Source: Kosakonia oryzae
GTDB taxonomy: Bacteria; Pseudomonadota; Gammaproteobacteria; Enterobacterales; Enterobacteriaceae
Direction of reading: 5' to 3'
DNA: 64,000 nt
Assembly (NCBI RefSeq): GCF_001658025.2
Contig: NZ_CP014007.2
Location: 4,898,001-4,962,000, forward strand
In this document: positions 33,666-43,169 of the stretch, in pieces
Position numbering within the stretch: position 1 is the stretch's first letter
How the letters are laid out: each line of letters begins with the position of its first letter
Notes under the pieces: model-generated
What the model saw: only the letters and a program-made list of their open reading frames with translations
What the model was told of the DNA's origin: nothing
Database searches by the model: none
Translations under genes and position numbers: made by a program

Positions 33666-34967
33666 ATGTTTGCAGCAGAGCTTGTCCTCGTCTTATTAGC
33701 CATCTACCTCGGCGCCCGGCTTGGCGGTATCGGTATTGGGTTTGCGGGTGGCCTTGGCGTTCTTGTCCTGACCCTGTTCTTCCAAATCCCGCCTGGCGCC
33801 ATTCCCTTCGACGTCATCGAAATCATCATGGCCGTTATTGCCGCTATCGCCGCAATGCAAGTGGCGGGCGGCATGGATTACCTGGTGAGCCTGGCTGAAC
33901 GCATGCTGCGTAGCCACCCGAAGTACATCACCTTTCTTGCGCCGCTGGTCACCTGGTTTATGACAATCCTTGCCGGAACCGGGCACACCGCCTTCTCGAC
34001 GCTGCCGGTGATTACCGAAGTGGCGAAAGAGCAAGGTATTCGCCCATCGCGTCCGCTGTCGATTGCCGTAGTCGCCTCACAAATCGCCATTACGGCCTCG
34101 CCTATTTCTGCCGCGGTGGTCTTTTTTGCCGGTATCCTCGAACCGCTGGGCGTCAGTTACCTGACGCTGCTGGCGATCTGTATTCCTGTCACGCTGATTG
34201 CCGTGATGATCACCGCCGTGGTGTGTAATTTCCTCGGCTGCGAGCTGAAAGACGATCCGGTATACCAGGAGCGTCTGGCGAAAGGTGAAGTGAAGCTGCG
34301 CGGTAGCCAGGTATTTGAACTGAAACCCCACGCTAAGCGTTCGGTGCTGCTGTTCCTGATTGGCATCGTGGCGGTGATGCTGTACGCCACTGCAATCAGC
34401 CCAACCGTAGGGCTGATTGCTCATCCGGTACTGCCGCGTAACGAAGCGATTGTGGTGTTTATGCTGACCATCGCCACGCTGATTTGCCTGACCTGCAAAA
34501 TCGACACCGGCGAAGTGCTGAACGCCAGTACATTTAAATCGGGTATGAGCGCCTGTATCTGCGTGTTGGGCGTTGCCTGGCTGGGTGATACGTTTGTGAA
34601 GCACCATATTGAAGATATCCAGGTGGTGGCCGGTGACTTATTGCATAACTATCCGTGGCTGCTGGCCGTGGTACTGTTTTTCGCCGCGACACTGCTCTAC
34701 TCGCAGGCGGCAACCACTAAAGCACTGATGCCCGCCGCGCTGCTGCTGGGTGTTTCGCCGCTGACCGCCGTTGCATCGTTCGCGGCAGTTTCCGCGCTGT
34801 TTGTGCTGCCCACTTACCCCACGCTGCTGGCGGCGGTTGAGATGGACGATACCGGTTCAACGCGCATCGGCAAGTTCGTGTTTAACCACCCGTTCCTCAT
34901 CCCAGGCGTGATCGCTATTGCCCTGTGCGTCATTCTGGGCTTCATCTTTGGCGGTATCCTGTTGTAA
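33666..34967 (+). CDS. dcuA: C4-dicarboxylate transporter DcuA
   Basis: Inner-membrane aspartate/fumarate/succinate antiporter; 433 residues and ten or more helices. MFAAELVLVLLAIYLGARLGG is the conserved N-terminus, and GTGHTAFSTLPVITEVAKE and SQAATTKALMPAALLLG are family motifs. Downstream of aspA. Confidence 0.96.
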   Translation: MFAAELVLVLLAIYLGARLGGIGIGFAGGLGVLVLTLFFQIPPGAIPFDVIEIIMAVIAAIAAMQVAGGMDYLVSLAERMLRSHPKYITFLAPLVTWFMTILAGTGHTAFSTLPVITEVAKEQGIRPSRPLSIAVVASQIAITASPISAAVVFFAGILEPLGVSYLTLLAICIPVTLIAVMITAVVCNFLGCELKDDPVYQERLAKGEVKLRGSQVFELKPHAKRSVLLFLIGIVAVMLYATAISPTVGLIAHPVLPRNEAIVVFMLTIATLICLTCKIDTGEVLNASTFKSGMSACICVLGVAWLGDTFVKHHIEDIQVVAGDLLHNYPWLLAVVLFFAATLLYSQAATTKALMPAALLLGVSPLTAVASFAAVSALFVLPTYPTLLAAVEMDDTGSTRIGKFVFNHPFLIPGVIAIALCVILGFIFGGILL

Positions 34968-34978
34968 AAGTCCTTAAA

Positions 34979-35007
34979 ATCGGGTCGCCTTGCGGCCCGA
35001 TCCTTTT
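34979..35007 (+). terminator. Terminator after dcuA
   Basis: ATCGGGTCGC-CTT-GCGGCCCGAT, a 10-bp stem with one G-U pair, then CCTTTT. Separates dcuA from cutA. Confidence 0.8.
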
Positions 35008-35052
35008 CCTTCGCGTGGTATAGTCGGTACTTTCGCTGCTACGAGGTTGACG

Positions 35053-35376
35053 ATGAACACGCCTGATGCCGTTGTTGTACTCTGCACTGCCCCGGATGAA
35101 GCCACTGCCCAGGATCTGGCCGCCAAAGTGCTGGCCGATAAGCTTGCCGCCTGTGTCACTCTTCTGCCGGGCGCGACATCGCTCTATTACTGGGAAGGTA
35201 AACTGGAGCAGGAGTACGAAGTTCAGCTCCTGCTGAAAACTGACGTCGCGCATCTGGAAGATCTTTTCGCCTGTATTAAATCGCACCACCCGTACCAGAC
35301 CCCGGAATTACTGGCTTTGCCCGTTACCCACGGAGATTACGATTACCTCTCATGGCTCAACGCATCTTTACGCTGA
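35053..35376 (+). CDS. cutA: Divalent-cation tolerance protein CutA
   Basis: Trimeric PII-like cytosolic protein, 107 residues from ATG 35053. [34 protein letters not shown] and [15 protein letters not shown] are diagnostic. Slightly shorter at the N-terminus than E. coli CutA (112). Its 3' end overlaps dsbD by 25 nt, as in E. coli. Confidence 0.95.
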   Translation: MNTPDAVVVLCTAPDEATAQDLAAKVLADKLAACVTLLPGATSLYYWEGKLEQEYEVQLLLKTDVAHLEDLFACIKSHHPYQTPELLALPVTHGDYDYLSWLNASLR

Positions 35377-37055
35377 TCCTGCTGCTGTGCAGCACAACCG
35401 CTTTTGCCGGATTATTCGACGCGCCTGGTCGCTCCAGTTTTGTCCCTGCCGATCAAGCGTTTGTTTTTGATTTTCAGCAACATCAGCACAATCTTACGCT
35501 CAACTGGCAGGTGAAAGAGGGTTACTACCTTTACCGCCAACAGATTCGCGTCACCCCGAATCAGGCCCGCATTGGCACGCTGGCATTGCCAGACGGGGAG
35601 ATGCATGAAGATGAGTTCTACGGCAAAACCGAGATCTACCGCCAGCAACTCACGCTGCCGCTTGACGTTACGCAGGCGACGAAAGGCGCGACGCTGACGG
35701 TGACTTATCAGGGCTGCGCCGATGCCGGGTTCTGCTATCCGCCGGAAACCAAAGTCGTGCCGTTGATGGAGGTTGCCGCCGCACAATCCACTGCGCCAGC
35801 GCCCGCCGAAAAGCCGGTTACCGCAAACGACACGCCTGCAGCCTCACTGCCTTTTTCCGCACTCTGGGCGCTGCTTATCGGTATTGGCATCGCGTTTACC
35901 CCTTGTGTGTTGCCGATGTATCCGCTGATTTCCGGCATTGTGCTGGGCGGCAAACAGCGCCTGTCCACCCCGCGTGCGCTGCTGCTGGCGTTTATCTACG
36001 TACAGGGAATGGCGCTGACGTACACCGCGCTGGGGCTGATTGTCGCCGCTGCCGGATTATCGTTTCAGGCGGCATTACAACATCCTTACGTGCTGATTGG
36101 GCTCTCTGTGCTCTTTAGCCTGTTGGCGCTGTCGATGTTCGGCCTGTTTACCCTGCAACTGCCGTCCGCACTGCAAACCCGTTTAACGCTGTGGAGTAAC
36201 CGCCAGCAGGGCGGATCGCCTGGCGGCGTGTTCGCCATGGGCGCAATCGCCGGGCTGATTTGTTCACCCTGCACTACCGCGCCGCTGAGCGCCATTCTGC
36301 TCTATATTGCCCAGAGTGGTAATTTGTGGCTCGGCGGCGGCACCCTTTATCTGTATGCGCTGGGCATGGGTTTACCCCTGATACTGGTCACGGTGTTTGG
36401 CAACCGGCTGCTGCCGAAAAGCGGGCCATGGATGGAGCAGGTCAAAATCGCCTTTGGTTTTGTCATCCTCGCCCTGCCCGTCTTTCTGCTGGAGCGCGTA
36501 CTGGGTGATACATGGGGATTACGGCTCTGGTCGCTGCTGGGTCTGGCGTTTTTTTCCTGGGCGTTCATTTCCAGCCTCAACGTGACGCGCCCGGTAATAC
36601 GTGTCGTGCAAATTGCCCTGCTCGGCGCTGCGCTGGTGTGTGCTCGTCCGTTGCAGGACTGGGCGTTTGGCGCGCCCACTGTACAGACGCATTCGCCGCT
36701 GGCGTTTACCGCGATCCAGACCGTGGATGATCTGAACAAGGCGCTGGCGCAGGCAAAAGGTCGCCCGGTAATGCTGGATCTTTATGCGGATTGGTGCGTA
36801 GCCTGTAAAGAGTTCGAGAAGTACACCTTCAGTGACCCGCAAGTGCAGGCGGCGCTGAAAGAGAGCGTGTTATTGCAGGCCAACGTGACGGCGAACAACG
36901 CGCAGGATGCCGCGCTGCTGCGCCAGTTGAATGTGCTTGGTCTGCCGACGATCCTCTTTTTCGACGCGCAAGGCGTCGAACAGCCCGCCGACCGGGTGAC
37001 CGGTTTTATGGATGCGGCAACCTTTGCCGCGCATTTGCGCAATCGCACCCTATAA
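35352..37055 (+). CDS. dsbD: Thiol:disulphide interchange protein DsbD
   Basis: Passes electrons from cytoplasmic thioredoxin to periplasmic DsbC, DsbG and CcmG. 567 residues. Signal peptide 1-19 (ends TTAFA). N-terminal alpha domain with the pair in [11 protein letters not shown]. Eight-helix membrane domain with TPCVLPM and [10 protein letters not shown]-terminal thioredoxin-like domain with WCVACK. Translationally coupled to cutA by overlap. Confidence 0.96.
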   Translation: MAQRIFTLILLLCSTTAFAGLFDAPGRSSFVPADQAFVFDFQQHQHNLTLNWQVKEGYYLYRQQIRVTPNQARIGTLALPDGEMHEDEFYGKTEIYRQQLTLPLDVTQATKGATLTVTYQGCADAGFCYPPETKVVPLMEVAAAQSTAPAPAEKPVTANDTPAASLPFSALWALLIGIGIAFTPCVLPMYPLISGIVLGGKQRLSTPRALLLAFIYVQGMALTYTALGLIVAAAGLSFQAALQHPYVLIGLSVLFSLLALSMFGLFTLQLPSALQTRLTLWSNRQQGGSPGGVFAMGAIAGLICSPCTTAPLSAILLYIAQSGNLWLGGGTLYLYALGMGLPLILVTVFGNRLLPKSGPWMEQVKIAFGFVILALPVFLLERVLGDTWGLRLWSLLGLAFFSWAFISSLNVTRPVIRVVQIALLGAALVCARPLQDWAFGAPTVQTHSPLAFTAIQTVDDLNKALAQAKGRPVMLDLYADWCVACKEFEKYTFSDPQVQAALKESVLLQANVTANNAQDAALLRQLNVLGLPTILFFDAQGVEQPADRVTGFMDAATFAAHLRNRTL

Positions 37056-37102
37056 ACAACACTGTTTGGGGGAGCTCGCTTCAGATAACGGAGGAGAACA
37101 CC

Positions 37103-37678
37103 GTGCAACGCGAAGACGTTTTGAGCCAGACTTTGCAATTACTTGAGCTAAAAGGGATTGCCGAAACCACCCTTGAAATGGTTGCCGATCGCATCGACTA
37201 TCCCCTCAATGAGCTGCGCCGCTTCTGGCCGGATAAAGAAGCCCTGCTCTATGATGCGCTGCGTTATCTGAGCCAGCAGATTGATGCCTGGCGCAGACAG
37301 CTGTTGCTGGATGAGACGCTGACTCATGAGCAGAAGCTGCTGGCGCGCTACGGCGCGTTGACTGAATGCGTCAGCAACAACCGCTATCCCGGCTGTTTGT
37401 TTATCGCCGCATGTACGTTCTTTCCCGATCCTGGACACCCAATCCATCAACTGGCGGATCAGCAAAAGCGCGATGCTTACGACTTTACGCACCAGGTGCT
37501 GACGCAGCTGGAAGTTGACGATCCGGCGATGGTGGCGAAGCAGATGGAACTGGTGCTGGAAGGGTGTCTGAGCCGGATGCTGGTTAAGCGCAGCCAGGCC
37601 GATGTCGATACGGCGCAGCGGCTGGCAGAAGATATTCTGCGTTTCGCCTGCTGCCGCCAGGGCGGCGCGTTAACCTGA
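37103..37678 (+). CDS. yjdC: TetR/AcrR-family regulator YjdC
   Basis: 191 residues from GTG 37103 behind GGAGGAG. N-terminal TetR helix-turn-helix ([20 protein letters not shown]) and an all-helical ligand domain. Follows dsbD by 47 nt and precedes pheU, exactly as in E. coli. Regulon unknown. Confidence 0.9.
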   Translation: MQREDVLSQTLQLLELKGIAETTLEMVADRIDYPLNELRRFWPDKEALLYDALRYLSQQIDAWRRQLLLDETLTHEQKLLARYGALTECVSNNRYPGCLFIAACTFFPDPGHPIHQLADQQKRDAYDFTHQVLTQLEVDDPAMVAKQMELVLEGCLSRMLVKRSQADVDTAQRLAEDILRFACCRQGGALT

Positions 37679-37744
37679 TTTCGCTGCGCAATCGCGCTGA
37701 TTGCCGCAAACTTGAGCAACTGGATAGCATTTTTAGAAATAAGG

Positions 37745-37773
37745 TTGACGCCTTAAGACGATTAGGGTTTAAT
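37745..37773 (+). promoter_or_regulatory. Promoter of pheU
   Basis: -35 TTGACG (37745-37750), 17-nt spacer, -10 TTTAAT (37768-37773), then a GC-rich discriminator GCGCCCC. This puts the start just before the mature tRNA 5' end. Confidence 0.75.
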
Positions 37774-37783
37774 GCGCCCCGTT

Positions 37784-37859
37784 GCCCGGATAGCTCAGTC
37801 GGTAGAGCAGGGGATTGAAAATCCCCGTGTCCTTGGTTCGATTCCGAGTCCGGGCACCA
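37784..37859 (+). tRNA. pheU: tRNA-Phe(GAA)
   Basis: 76 nt with encoded CCA: acceptor GCCCGGA / TCCGGGC, D-arm TAGCTCAGTCGGTAGAGCA, anticodon loop TTGAAAA with GAA, T-arm TTGGTTCGATTCCGA. Known integration hot spot in enterobacteria; the accessory region begins just after it. Confidence 0.97.
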
Positions 37860-37861
37860 CT
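37843..37861 (+). repeat. 19-bp direct repeat, copy 1 (tRNA-Phe 3' end)
   Basis: TCCGAGTCCGGGCACCACT covers the T-arm 3' side, acceptor 3' strand, CCA and two more bases. An identical copy lies at 38006-38024. Such 3'-end duplications are typical attachment-site scars. Confidence 0.9.
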
Positions 37862-37869
37862 ATTTAAAG

Positions 37870-37893
37870 AACCCAGCCTATGGCTGGGTTTTT
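37870..37893 (+). terminator. Terminator of pheU
   Basis: AACCCAGCC-TAT-GGCTGGGTT followed by TTTGC. 9-bp stem, 10 nt after the tRNA. Confidence 0.85.
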
Positions 37894-38005
37894 GCTTTTC
37901 TGCTTCCGGACTCTCCATCGAACTTCGTTCGATTATTCGCCGCAAGCGGCTCACCCCTTCGGGGCCAGCGCGACAAGCGCGCTGTTCAACGCCTGACGGC
38001 GTTAG

Positions 38006-38024
38006 TCCGAGTCCGGGCACCACT
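38006..38024 (+). repeat. 19-bp direct repeat, copy 2 (tRNA-Phe 3'-end duplicate)
   Basis: Identical to 37843-37861, 163 bp downstream. Between the copies is a chain of small hairpins (CGAACTTCGTTCG, GCCGCAAGCGGC, CCCCTTCGGGG, GCGCGACAAGCGCGC, AACGCCTGACGGCGTT). No integrase gene is present. Confidence 0.9.
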
Positions 38025-38033
38025 TCTTCAGAG

Positions 38034-38058
38034 AACCCGCCCAAAAGGCGGGTTTTTG
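38034..38058 (+). terminator. Second terminator after the duplicated tRNA end
   Basis: AACCCGCC-CAAAA-GGCGGGTT then TTTGC. It has the same layout relative to repeat copy 2 as the pheU terminator has to copy 1, so the duplication included, or was rebuilt around, a terminator. Confidence 0.8.
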
Positions 38059-38322
38059 CTTGCTGGGGTTCCGGTAGATTTGTGGGCGTGATGACCGCAG
38101 ATGCTACAACTCAATTATTCCATCCAGTCTTGGCATTGCCCTTTAGTGATGTCCTGCCCCTCCGGTCTCGCTACCATCGTTTTACAGGCGGCAATATTCT
38201 GATTTTCAGAGTGTTAATCAAAAAATCATTGTCTGGTGGTGCATATAAAAGACAATAACCCACATTTATTTTGCGTGTTAACAGGCTGTGGCTTGCTCTT
38301 CACCCCGGAAGGTGTCCCGTTA

Positions 38323-40605
38323 ATGGATTTAACTGCACTCGCCCTGAATAAATCTTTATCGCTCTACAGGCTGGATATTAATGACAGCACGGTTACTGCT
38401 GATGTGCTGAGATTCAGAGGCCGGGAGGCCCTGAGCCAGCCTTTCTCGTGGCATATCGAGTTCACCACGCCGCAGACCGTGCAGGGTGAAAGTGTTCTGA
38501 TGAAATATGCCAGCTTCGACATGAACGGACGTAAAGCCGTTCACGGTATGATTACCGCTTTCGAATGGCTCTCCACCAGCGCCGACCAGTCTCATTACGC
38601 CATTACTCTTGAATCCCGCCTTGCCCTGCTCTCCCACTCCCGCCACTGTGCCGTTTTTCAGAATCTGTCGGTACCGGAGGTGGTGGAACAGGTGCTGCGT
38701 ACTCACGGGCTGGAGGGGCCGGATTTTGAATTCCGCCTATCCCGTGCCTATCCGTGCCGTGAAGTCATCACTCAATGGCGCGAAACTGACCTCGAATTTA
38801 TCCAGCGACTGCTGGCCGAAGTGGGCATCTGGTTCCGTTTTGAAATGAACGACACAACAGAACTGGACGTTGTTATTTTTGGTGATACCCAGCTTCAGTA
38901 TGTGTTTGATGTCAGACTGCCATACCGGGAGCCCCCGGGTCTTTCGGCGGAAGAGTGTGTCTGGGGAGTGCGCACATGGCACAACGTGGTACCAGGCGGG
39001 GTGTATGCAAACTACCGTACCGCCACCACGCCTATGTATGCCAGAGTCTCCGTGCGCAGTGATGCGGTGACAGCAGGTGAGCATTACCGTTACGGTGAAA
39101 CATACCTGGAAGACGGTGACGGTACTGATCCGGAGCCCGCCACTGAGAGCGGCGCATTCTATGCGCGAATTCATCACGAACGCGAACTGAATAGGTCAGC
39201 CCGGATTCATCTCTTCAGCAACGCCCCCCACCTGACGCCCGGGCGGGTACTGGAACCACAGGGTAATATCATTACTGAGCTGAAAGAGGGTGTCATTATG
39301 ACGCTGGTGACGTTTATTGGCTCGCGTGACTCCCGTCTGCATGTCTCAGTTTGGGGACAGCCCTATACTGAGCGCTGGTGCTTTCGCCCGGACTGCCCTG
39401 AACGCCCTCAAATTCACGGCACGCTTCCCGCCCGCATTGAGAGCCGGGAAAAAGGCGACATCTTTGCCCATTCTGATGAGCATGGACGTTATCGTGTAAA
39501 GCTGGATTTTGACCGCAGGGACAGTAAACAGGGCCACGGTTATTTGTGGCTACGGATGGCAAAACCGTATGCCGGTGATATGTACGGCTGGCACACACCA
39601 CTAACTGACGGAACTGAAGTCGTCATTGCATTCAGCAACGGCGATATTGACCTGCCCTATATTTCTCATGCCATGCATGACTCTGAACATGCCGATATTG
39701 TAACCCGTGATAACCGCAGCCAGAACATTCTGCGCACCGCTGGCGGGAATGAACTGCGGATGGAAGACCTGCGCGGTGAGGAGCATATTGCGCTGACCAC
39801 CCCGTATGGCGCTTCACAGCTTAATCAGGGACATATCACTGACGGACAGGGCAAACCGCGAGGCTCCGGCTTTGAATTGCGCACCGATGAATACGGTGTA
39901 ATTCGGGTGGCAAAAGGGCTGTTCGTCACCGCCGAGGGTCAGGCTAAAGCTGCTGGCGATGTGCTGGATATGGAAACCGCCCTGCGGGAAATTGAAATCT
40001 GCCGGCATCAGTTACAGGCTCTGGCTGCAGCCGCGGAACAGGCGCAGTCGCTGGAAGCGGATATTGCCAGCCAGATTGCGATGTTTAATGAACGACTGAA
40101 GCCGCTTAACGGGATGATTCACTTTCATGGTCCGGAGGGTGTGGCGTTTACCAGCGGTGAGCACATGCAGATGACCGCCGCGCAGAACGTGGCCTTCAAT
40201 GCAGGCGGCGATATCAGTATCGGCGCGATGGGCAACACCTCGATACTGGCTGGGGAAAGCGTCGGGGTGTTTGCCAGAACAGGTTCGCTGAGCCTGAACG
40301 CCAGCGAAGGCCCGGTGCAGATACAGGCGCAGAACGGGGAAATGCACCTGAGCGCCGGGCAGAAGCTGAGCCTGATAGCGATGGGCGACATGCTGTTCGC
40401 GGGAAAGAAAAAAGTGACGCTGATTGGTGGCGGGAGCTACCTCATCCTCCAGGACGGGAAGACAGAGTACGGCACGAGTTCGACCTGTACGCGAAAGATT
40501 AAGCGGTCGGTTGTAACAGGAACCACAACGATGTCCGTGGATTTACCCTCTCACAACAAAGTGGCAGATCAGCCTCCGGCTCTGAACACGTTTTCATTTT
40601 CATAA
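38323..40605 (+). CDS. vgrG: Type VI secretion spike protein VgrG (left copy)
   Basis: 760 residues from ATG 38323 (MDLTALALNKSLSLYRLDIN), with GGAAGG 10 nt upstream. An open frame extends to 38236 without family similarity. N-terminal gp27-like region (about 15-390), OB-fold/gp5-like region (RIESREKGDIFAHSDEHGRY, WLRMAKPYAGDMYGWHTPL), DUF2345 tail (about 560-720). Trimeric tip of the T6SS needle. The next gene, 15 nt downstream, is a probable cargo effector. No tss core genes are here, so this is an orphan VgrG module. Contains the left arm of the inverted repeat. Confidence 0.93.
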   Translation: MDLTALALNKSLSLYRLDINDSTVTADVLRFRGREALSQPFSWHIEFTTPQTVQGESVLMKYASFDMNGRKAVHGMITAFEWLSTSADQSHYAITLESRLALLSHSRHCAVFQNLSVPEVVEQVLRTHGLEGPDFEFRLSRAYPCREVITQWRETDLEFIQRLLAEVGIWFRFEMNDTTELDVVIFGDTQLQYVFDVRLPYREPPGLSAEECVWGVRTWHNVVPGGVYANYRTATTPMYARVSVRSDAVTAGEHYRYGETYLEDGDGTDPEPATESGAFYARIHHERELNRSARIHLFSNAPHLTPGRVLEPQGNIITELKEGVIMTLVTFIGSRDSRLHVSVWGQPYTERWCFRPDCPERPQIHGTLPARIESREKGDIFAHSDEHGRYRVKLDFDRRDSKQGHGYLWLRMAKPYAGDMYGWHTPLTDGTEVVIAFSNGDIDLPYISHAMHDSEHADIVTRDNRSQNILRTAGGNELRMEDLRGEEHIALTTPYGASQLNQGHITDGQGKPRGSGFELRTDEYGVIRVAKGLFVTAEGQAKAAGDVLDMETALREIEICRHQLQALAAAAEQAQSLEADIASQIAMFNERLKPLNGMIHFHGPEGVAFTSGEHMQMTAAQNVAFNAGGDISIGAMGNTSILAGESVGVFARTGSLSLNASEGPVQIQAQNGEMHLSAGQKLSLIAMGDMLFAGKKKVTLIGGGSYLILQDGKTEYGTSSTCTRKIKRSVVTGTTTMSVDLPSHNKVADQPPALNTFSFS
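39784..40019 (+). repeat. Inverted repeat arm 1, inside left vgrG
   Basis: By direct reading these 236 bp are identical to the reverse complement of 49582-49817. The wider homologous block (about 39710-40170) has roughly a dozen mismatches. It encodes the junction between the VgrG gp5-like part and the DUF2345 tail. Confidence 0.9.
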
Positions 40606-40620
40606 GCAAGGAATGCCCTG

Positions 40621-42621
40621 ATGCACATTTCACCGCCCATTCTGTTTCCCCGCCAGAATAATGAAGAGTATGCCGCCTGGGTCATGCGAACGATGCCTGT
40701 CGACCCGCGTCGTGGTTTTCCGGTAAATGGTGTTGGATCCTGGCACGGTGGCATTCATATTCCCCACACCGATACCGGCGCGTTAGCCAATCCGCTGAGG
40801 GCCGTTGCTGATGGTGTGGTGGTTTATGCCAGCTATCCTGCGCCCACGGATAAACGTGATACAAAACCGCTGAATTACGACGGCGCAACGGATAACGGGT
40901 GTGTACTTATCCGTCATGAAATGCTCATTGGTGAAGAGCCGGTGTCATACGTGTTTTATTCGCTGACCATGCACATGAAGCAGGTACGCTCCGAAATTCA
41001 GGATAAAGTGGGGGTCGCCGTCAGACGGGGCCAGGTCATTGGCACCACCGGGATGGTCAGCGGGCAAAACGCGTACCATTTTCAGCTGTGCTGCTCTTCC
41101 GACATGCTGAAGATGCTGGGTGGTCGCGACCATGGCAATCTGGATGTCAGCGCGCCGGGCAGAACGAAACCTGTTTATGGCCGTCGTTATTTCCTTCTTC
41201 CGGACGGGACCGCCATTTATGAGGGAAGCACGCCTTACGGGCTGTCAGCATCTCCATGCTGCGTTACCACCGAATCACTCTATATCATCCATGAAGGCGC
41301 TAAAACCCGGACGCTGCATAAGGTCGGTGATGATTACCAGCCTGTTGGCGAAACAGTTCTTGCCGTTGATTACATCTGCGAACCCACACCGGCAGTCAGC
41401 GGACATAAAACCTACAGCGAGTGGGTACGTGTGGTATACCCTGGCGGCGAAGGATGGGTGGATGTTTCATCCCCGGCGGTGAAGACCTGGACGGATGCCG
41501 ATTTCCCCGACTGGGCGGGCTGGACTCTTGTTAACGACGACATCACGCCAGACGGTCAGTGCAATTCAGCAACAATAAAAAAAGCGCTGAAAAAACAGAA
41601 TACCGATTTTACGCCATTTATCTGTAAATTCCCGCTGGAGTGGGACTTCGCAACATTTGATACCCGCTTTTCCTGGCTGAAAGCGCCCAACGACTCGCTG
41701 CCTGAGCCCATGAGCGAGGAGAGTTACACGGCGCTGAAGGAGCACGCGAAGGCGCTGTCATTCTTCGATAAACTCCCCGTGGATACCCAGCAGGAGTTAA
41801 CCGGTCTGGTCTGGCATTTCGACCCGCGCGGCCTGATGATCCAGCTCCAGAAAGCAGAACGTCGGCTCATCTATAGTACGAAAAATAAGATGAATGATTT
41901 TACAACTGACGATATGCGTTATGGCGACTTATCCAAAGAGCAGATACTGGCGCAGGGGAAGCTGAACCGGATTAACGTGTTTGGTGAGGAGTTAAAGGTT
42001 AATTTTTTTGACTTCACCAAAACGGTGGATGAACACTTTGCCAGCATGGACAGTATGGCCTACTGGACTGCATGGGGAGAATATGCACCGCTCATCAGGA
42101 TCATGATTGATAAATTCAGAAAGAATGAAGGCGGCGTGTTACGCCATGAGCTGTTGAATAAGGCATTTCTGGAGCATGGAACCACAAAAGAATGTGTGGG
42201 TACAATAAAAAAAATCATACAAAAAATATTCCATAAGAATGAATATAACATCTTAAAAGGTAATGATATTAATAAAATAACATTAGACATTGCAGAGCAA
42301 GTTATTCTGCCAAAATTTACTGATTTGGATTGGTTCAATGGACTGGGTATAACTATCCATGATACATATTCAACGAAGATATATCTTGATGATTTCGAGA
42401 TTATAGAAACTGATACTGGTGTATTTCACCGTAAGAGTTTCAAAGCACGGTTAACGTTTCAGATTCAGGATCATTTCGGACTAGATATTGCTGATGTGAA
42501 TGGGAAAGCTTTTGAGCTCCTCCCCTGGTTTTGCTCTTGGTTCATTCTTCAGCGCTACAGGAATTATGGCTTCAAACCCTTTATTAATGAATCAAACTTC
42601 AGTATTTGGATAGAAGGATAA
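40621..42621 (+). CDS. Probable T6SS cargo effector: M23-like peptidase plus DUF3289
   Basis: 666 residues. The N-terminal part resembles an M23/LytM metallopeptidase: SWHGGIHIPH (His42, His46), His118 in YSLTMHM, and His153 in YHFQLC stand where zinc or catalytic residues occur. These enzymes cut peptidoglycan cross-links. A middle part (about 190-300) includes an SH3-like stretch (SEWVRVVYPGGEGWVDV). From about residue 430 (DDMRYGDLSKEQ) the protein looks like the YPO3983/DUF3289 family found beside vgrG genes. The 3' third is AT-rich, a sign of tail exchange. 15 nt after vgrG. Domain calls are by motif only. Confidence 0.7.
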   Translation: MHISPPILFPRQNNEEYAAWVMRTMPVDPRRGFPVNGVGSWHGGIHIPHTDTGALANPLRAVADGVVVYASYPAPTDKRDTKPLNYDGATDNGCVLIRHEMLIGEEPVSYVFYSLTMHMKQVRSEIQDKVGVAVRRGQVIGTTGMVSGQNAYHFQLCCSSDMLKMLGGRDHGNLDVSAPGRTKPVYGRRYFLLPDGTAIYEGSTPYGLSASPCCVTTESLYIIHEGAKTRTLHKVGDDYQPVGETVLAVDYICEPTPAVSGHKTYSEWVRVVYPGGEGWVDVSSPAVKTWTDADFPDWAGWTLVNDDITPDGQCNSATIKKALKKQNTDFTPFICKFPLEWDFATFDTRFSWLKAPNDSLPEPMSEESYTALKEHAKALSFFDKLPVDTQQELTGLVWHFDPRGLMIQLQKAERRLIYSTKNKMNDFTTDDMRYGDLSKEQILAQGKLNRINVFGEELKVNFFDFTKTVDEHFASMDSMAYWTAWGEYAPLIRIMIDKFRKNEGGVLRHELLNKAFLEHGTTKECVGTIKKIIQKIFHKNEYNILKGNDINKITLDIAEQVILPKFTDLDWFNGLGITIHDTYSTKIYLDDFEIIETDTGVFHRKSFKARLTFQIQDHFGLDIADVNGKAFELLPWFCSWFILQRYRNYGFKPFINESNFSIWIEG

Positions 42622-42625
42622 TAGA

Positions 42626-43111
42626 ATGAAAACGTTAAACGCAATTGTCATTATATTTATTTTTAGTGCGCTTTATATATTATATGCACTCTATCTACGG
42701 CAAGGAAAAATAAATAAAGTCTATCAGCACACAGAACACAGTGAAATTTGGGGTAAGTATTGCAAGTCTACTGTTATCTTAGTCGATGATGCGCCTATTT
42801 CCCATTATGCTCAAGAAAAACTCTGGCAAAAAAACAGCAAGAAAATTATCGAGAAATGGAATCCTTTTACAGATGAGTGTGATGATATTCTTTTCGTTAA
42901 AAACAACATTGGACATATAAAGCGTAGTGGAGATGTTAAATTTTGGATAGCCGATGATGCAATTTGCTTAAACGGCTCAATTGGAGGATGTATTTCATGG
43001 GGAGACCGTTTATTTTATATTGGGCTAAGGGAATCTGTTTTAGGTAGTGATATCATAGGAGAAGTTAACGGCAAACCAATCTACATTCGATTCATTGACC
43101 AGAGAAACTAA
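42626..43111 (+). CDS. Probable immunity protein, membrane-anchored
   Basis: 161 residues with an N-terminal membrane helix (about 4-24, LNAIVIIFIFSALYILYALY) and a periplasmic domain of about 135 residues with Cys46, Cys86, Cys114 and Cys121. Not recognised by sequence. It starts 4 nt after the effector stop, is AT-rich like the effector tail, and is predicted to face the periplasm. This fits an immunity protein against a peptidoglycan-acting effector. Role is inferred from position. Confidence 0.55.
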   Translation: MKTLNAIVIIFIFSALYILYALYLRQGKINKVYQHTEHSEIWGKYCKSTVILVDDAPISHYAQEKLWQKNSKKIIEKWNPFTDECDDILFVKNNIGHIKRSGDVKFWIADDAICLNGSIGGCISWGDRLFYIGLRESVLGSDIIGEVNGKPIYIRFIDQRN

Positions 43112-43169
43112 CCCGTCTGTCATCACCAGACATAAATTTACTCGACAATAAAAGGAATAATTTATAACC

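Noticed and set aside
37894..38005. The hairpin chain after pheU as a CRISPR-like array
   Set aside because: The hairpins differ from each other in sequence and spacing. There are no constant repeats with unique spacers and no cas genes.
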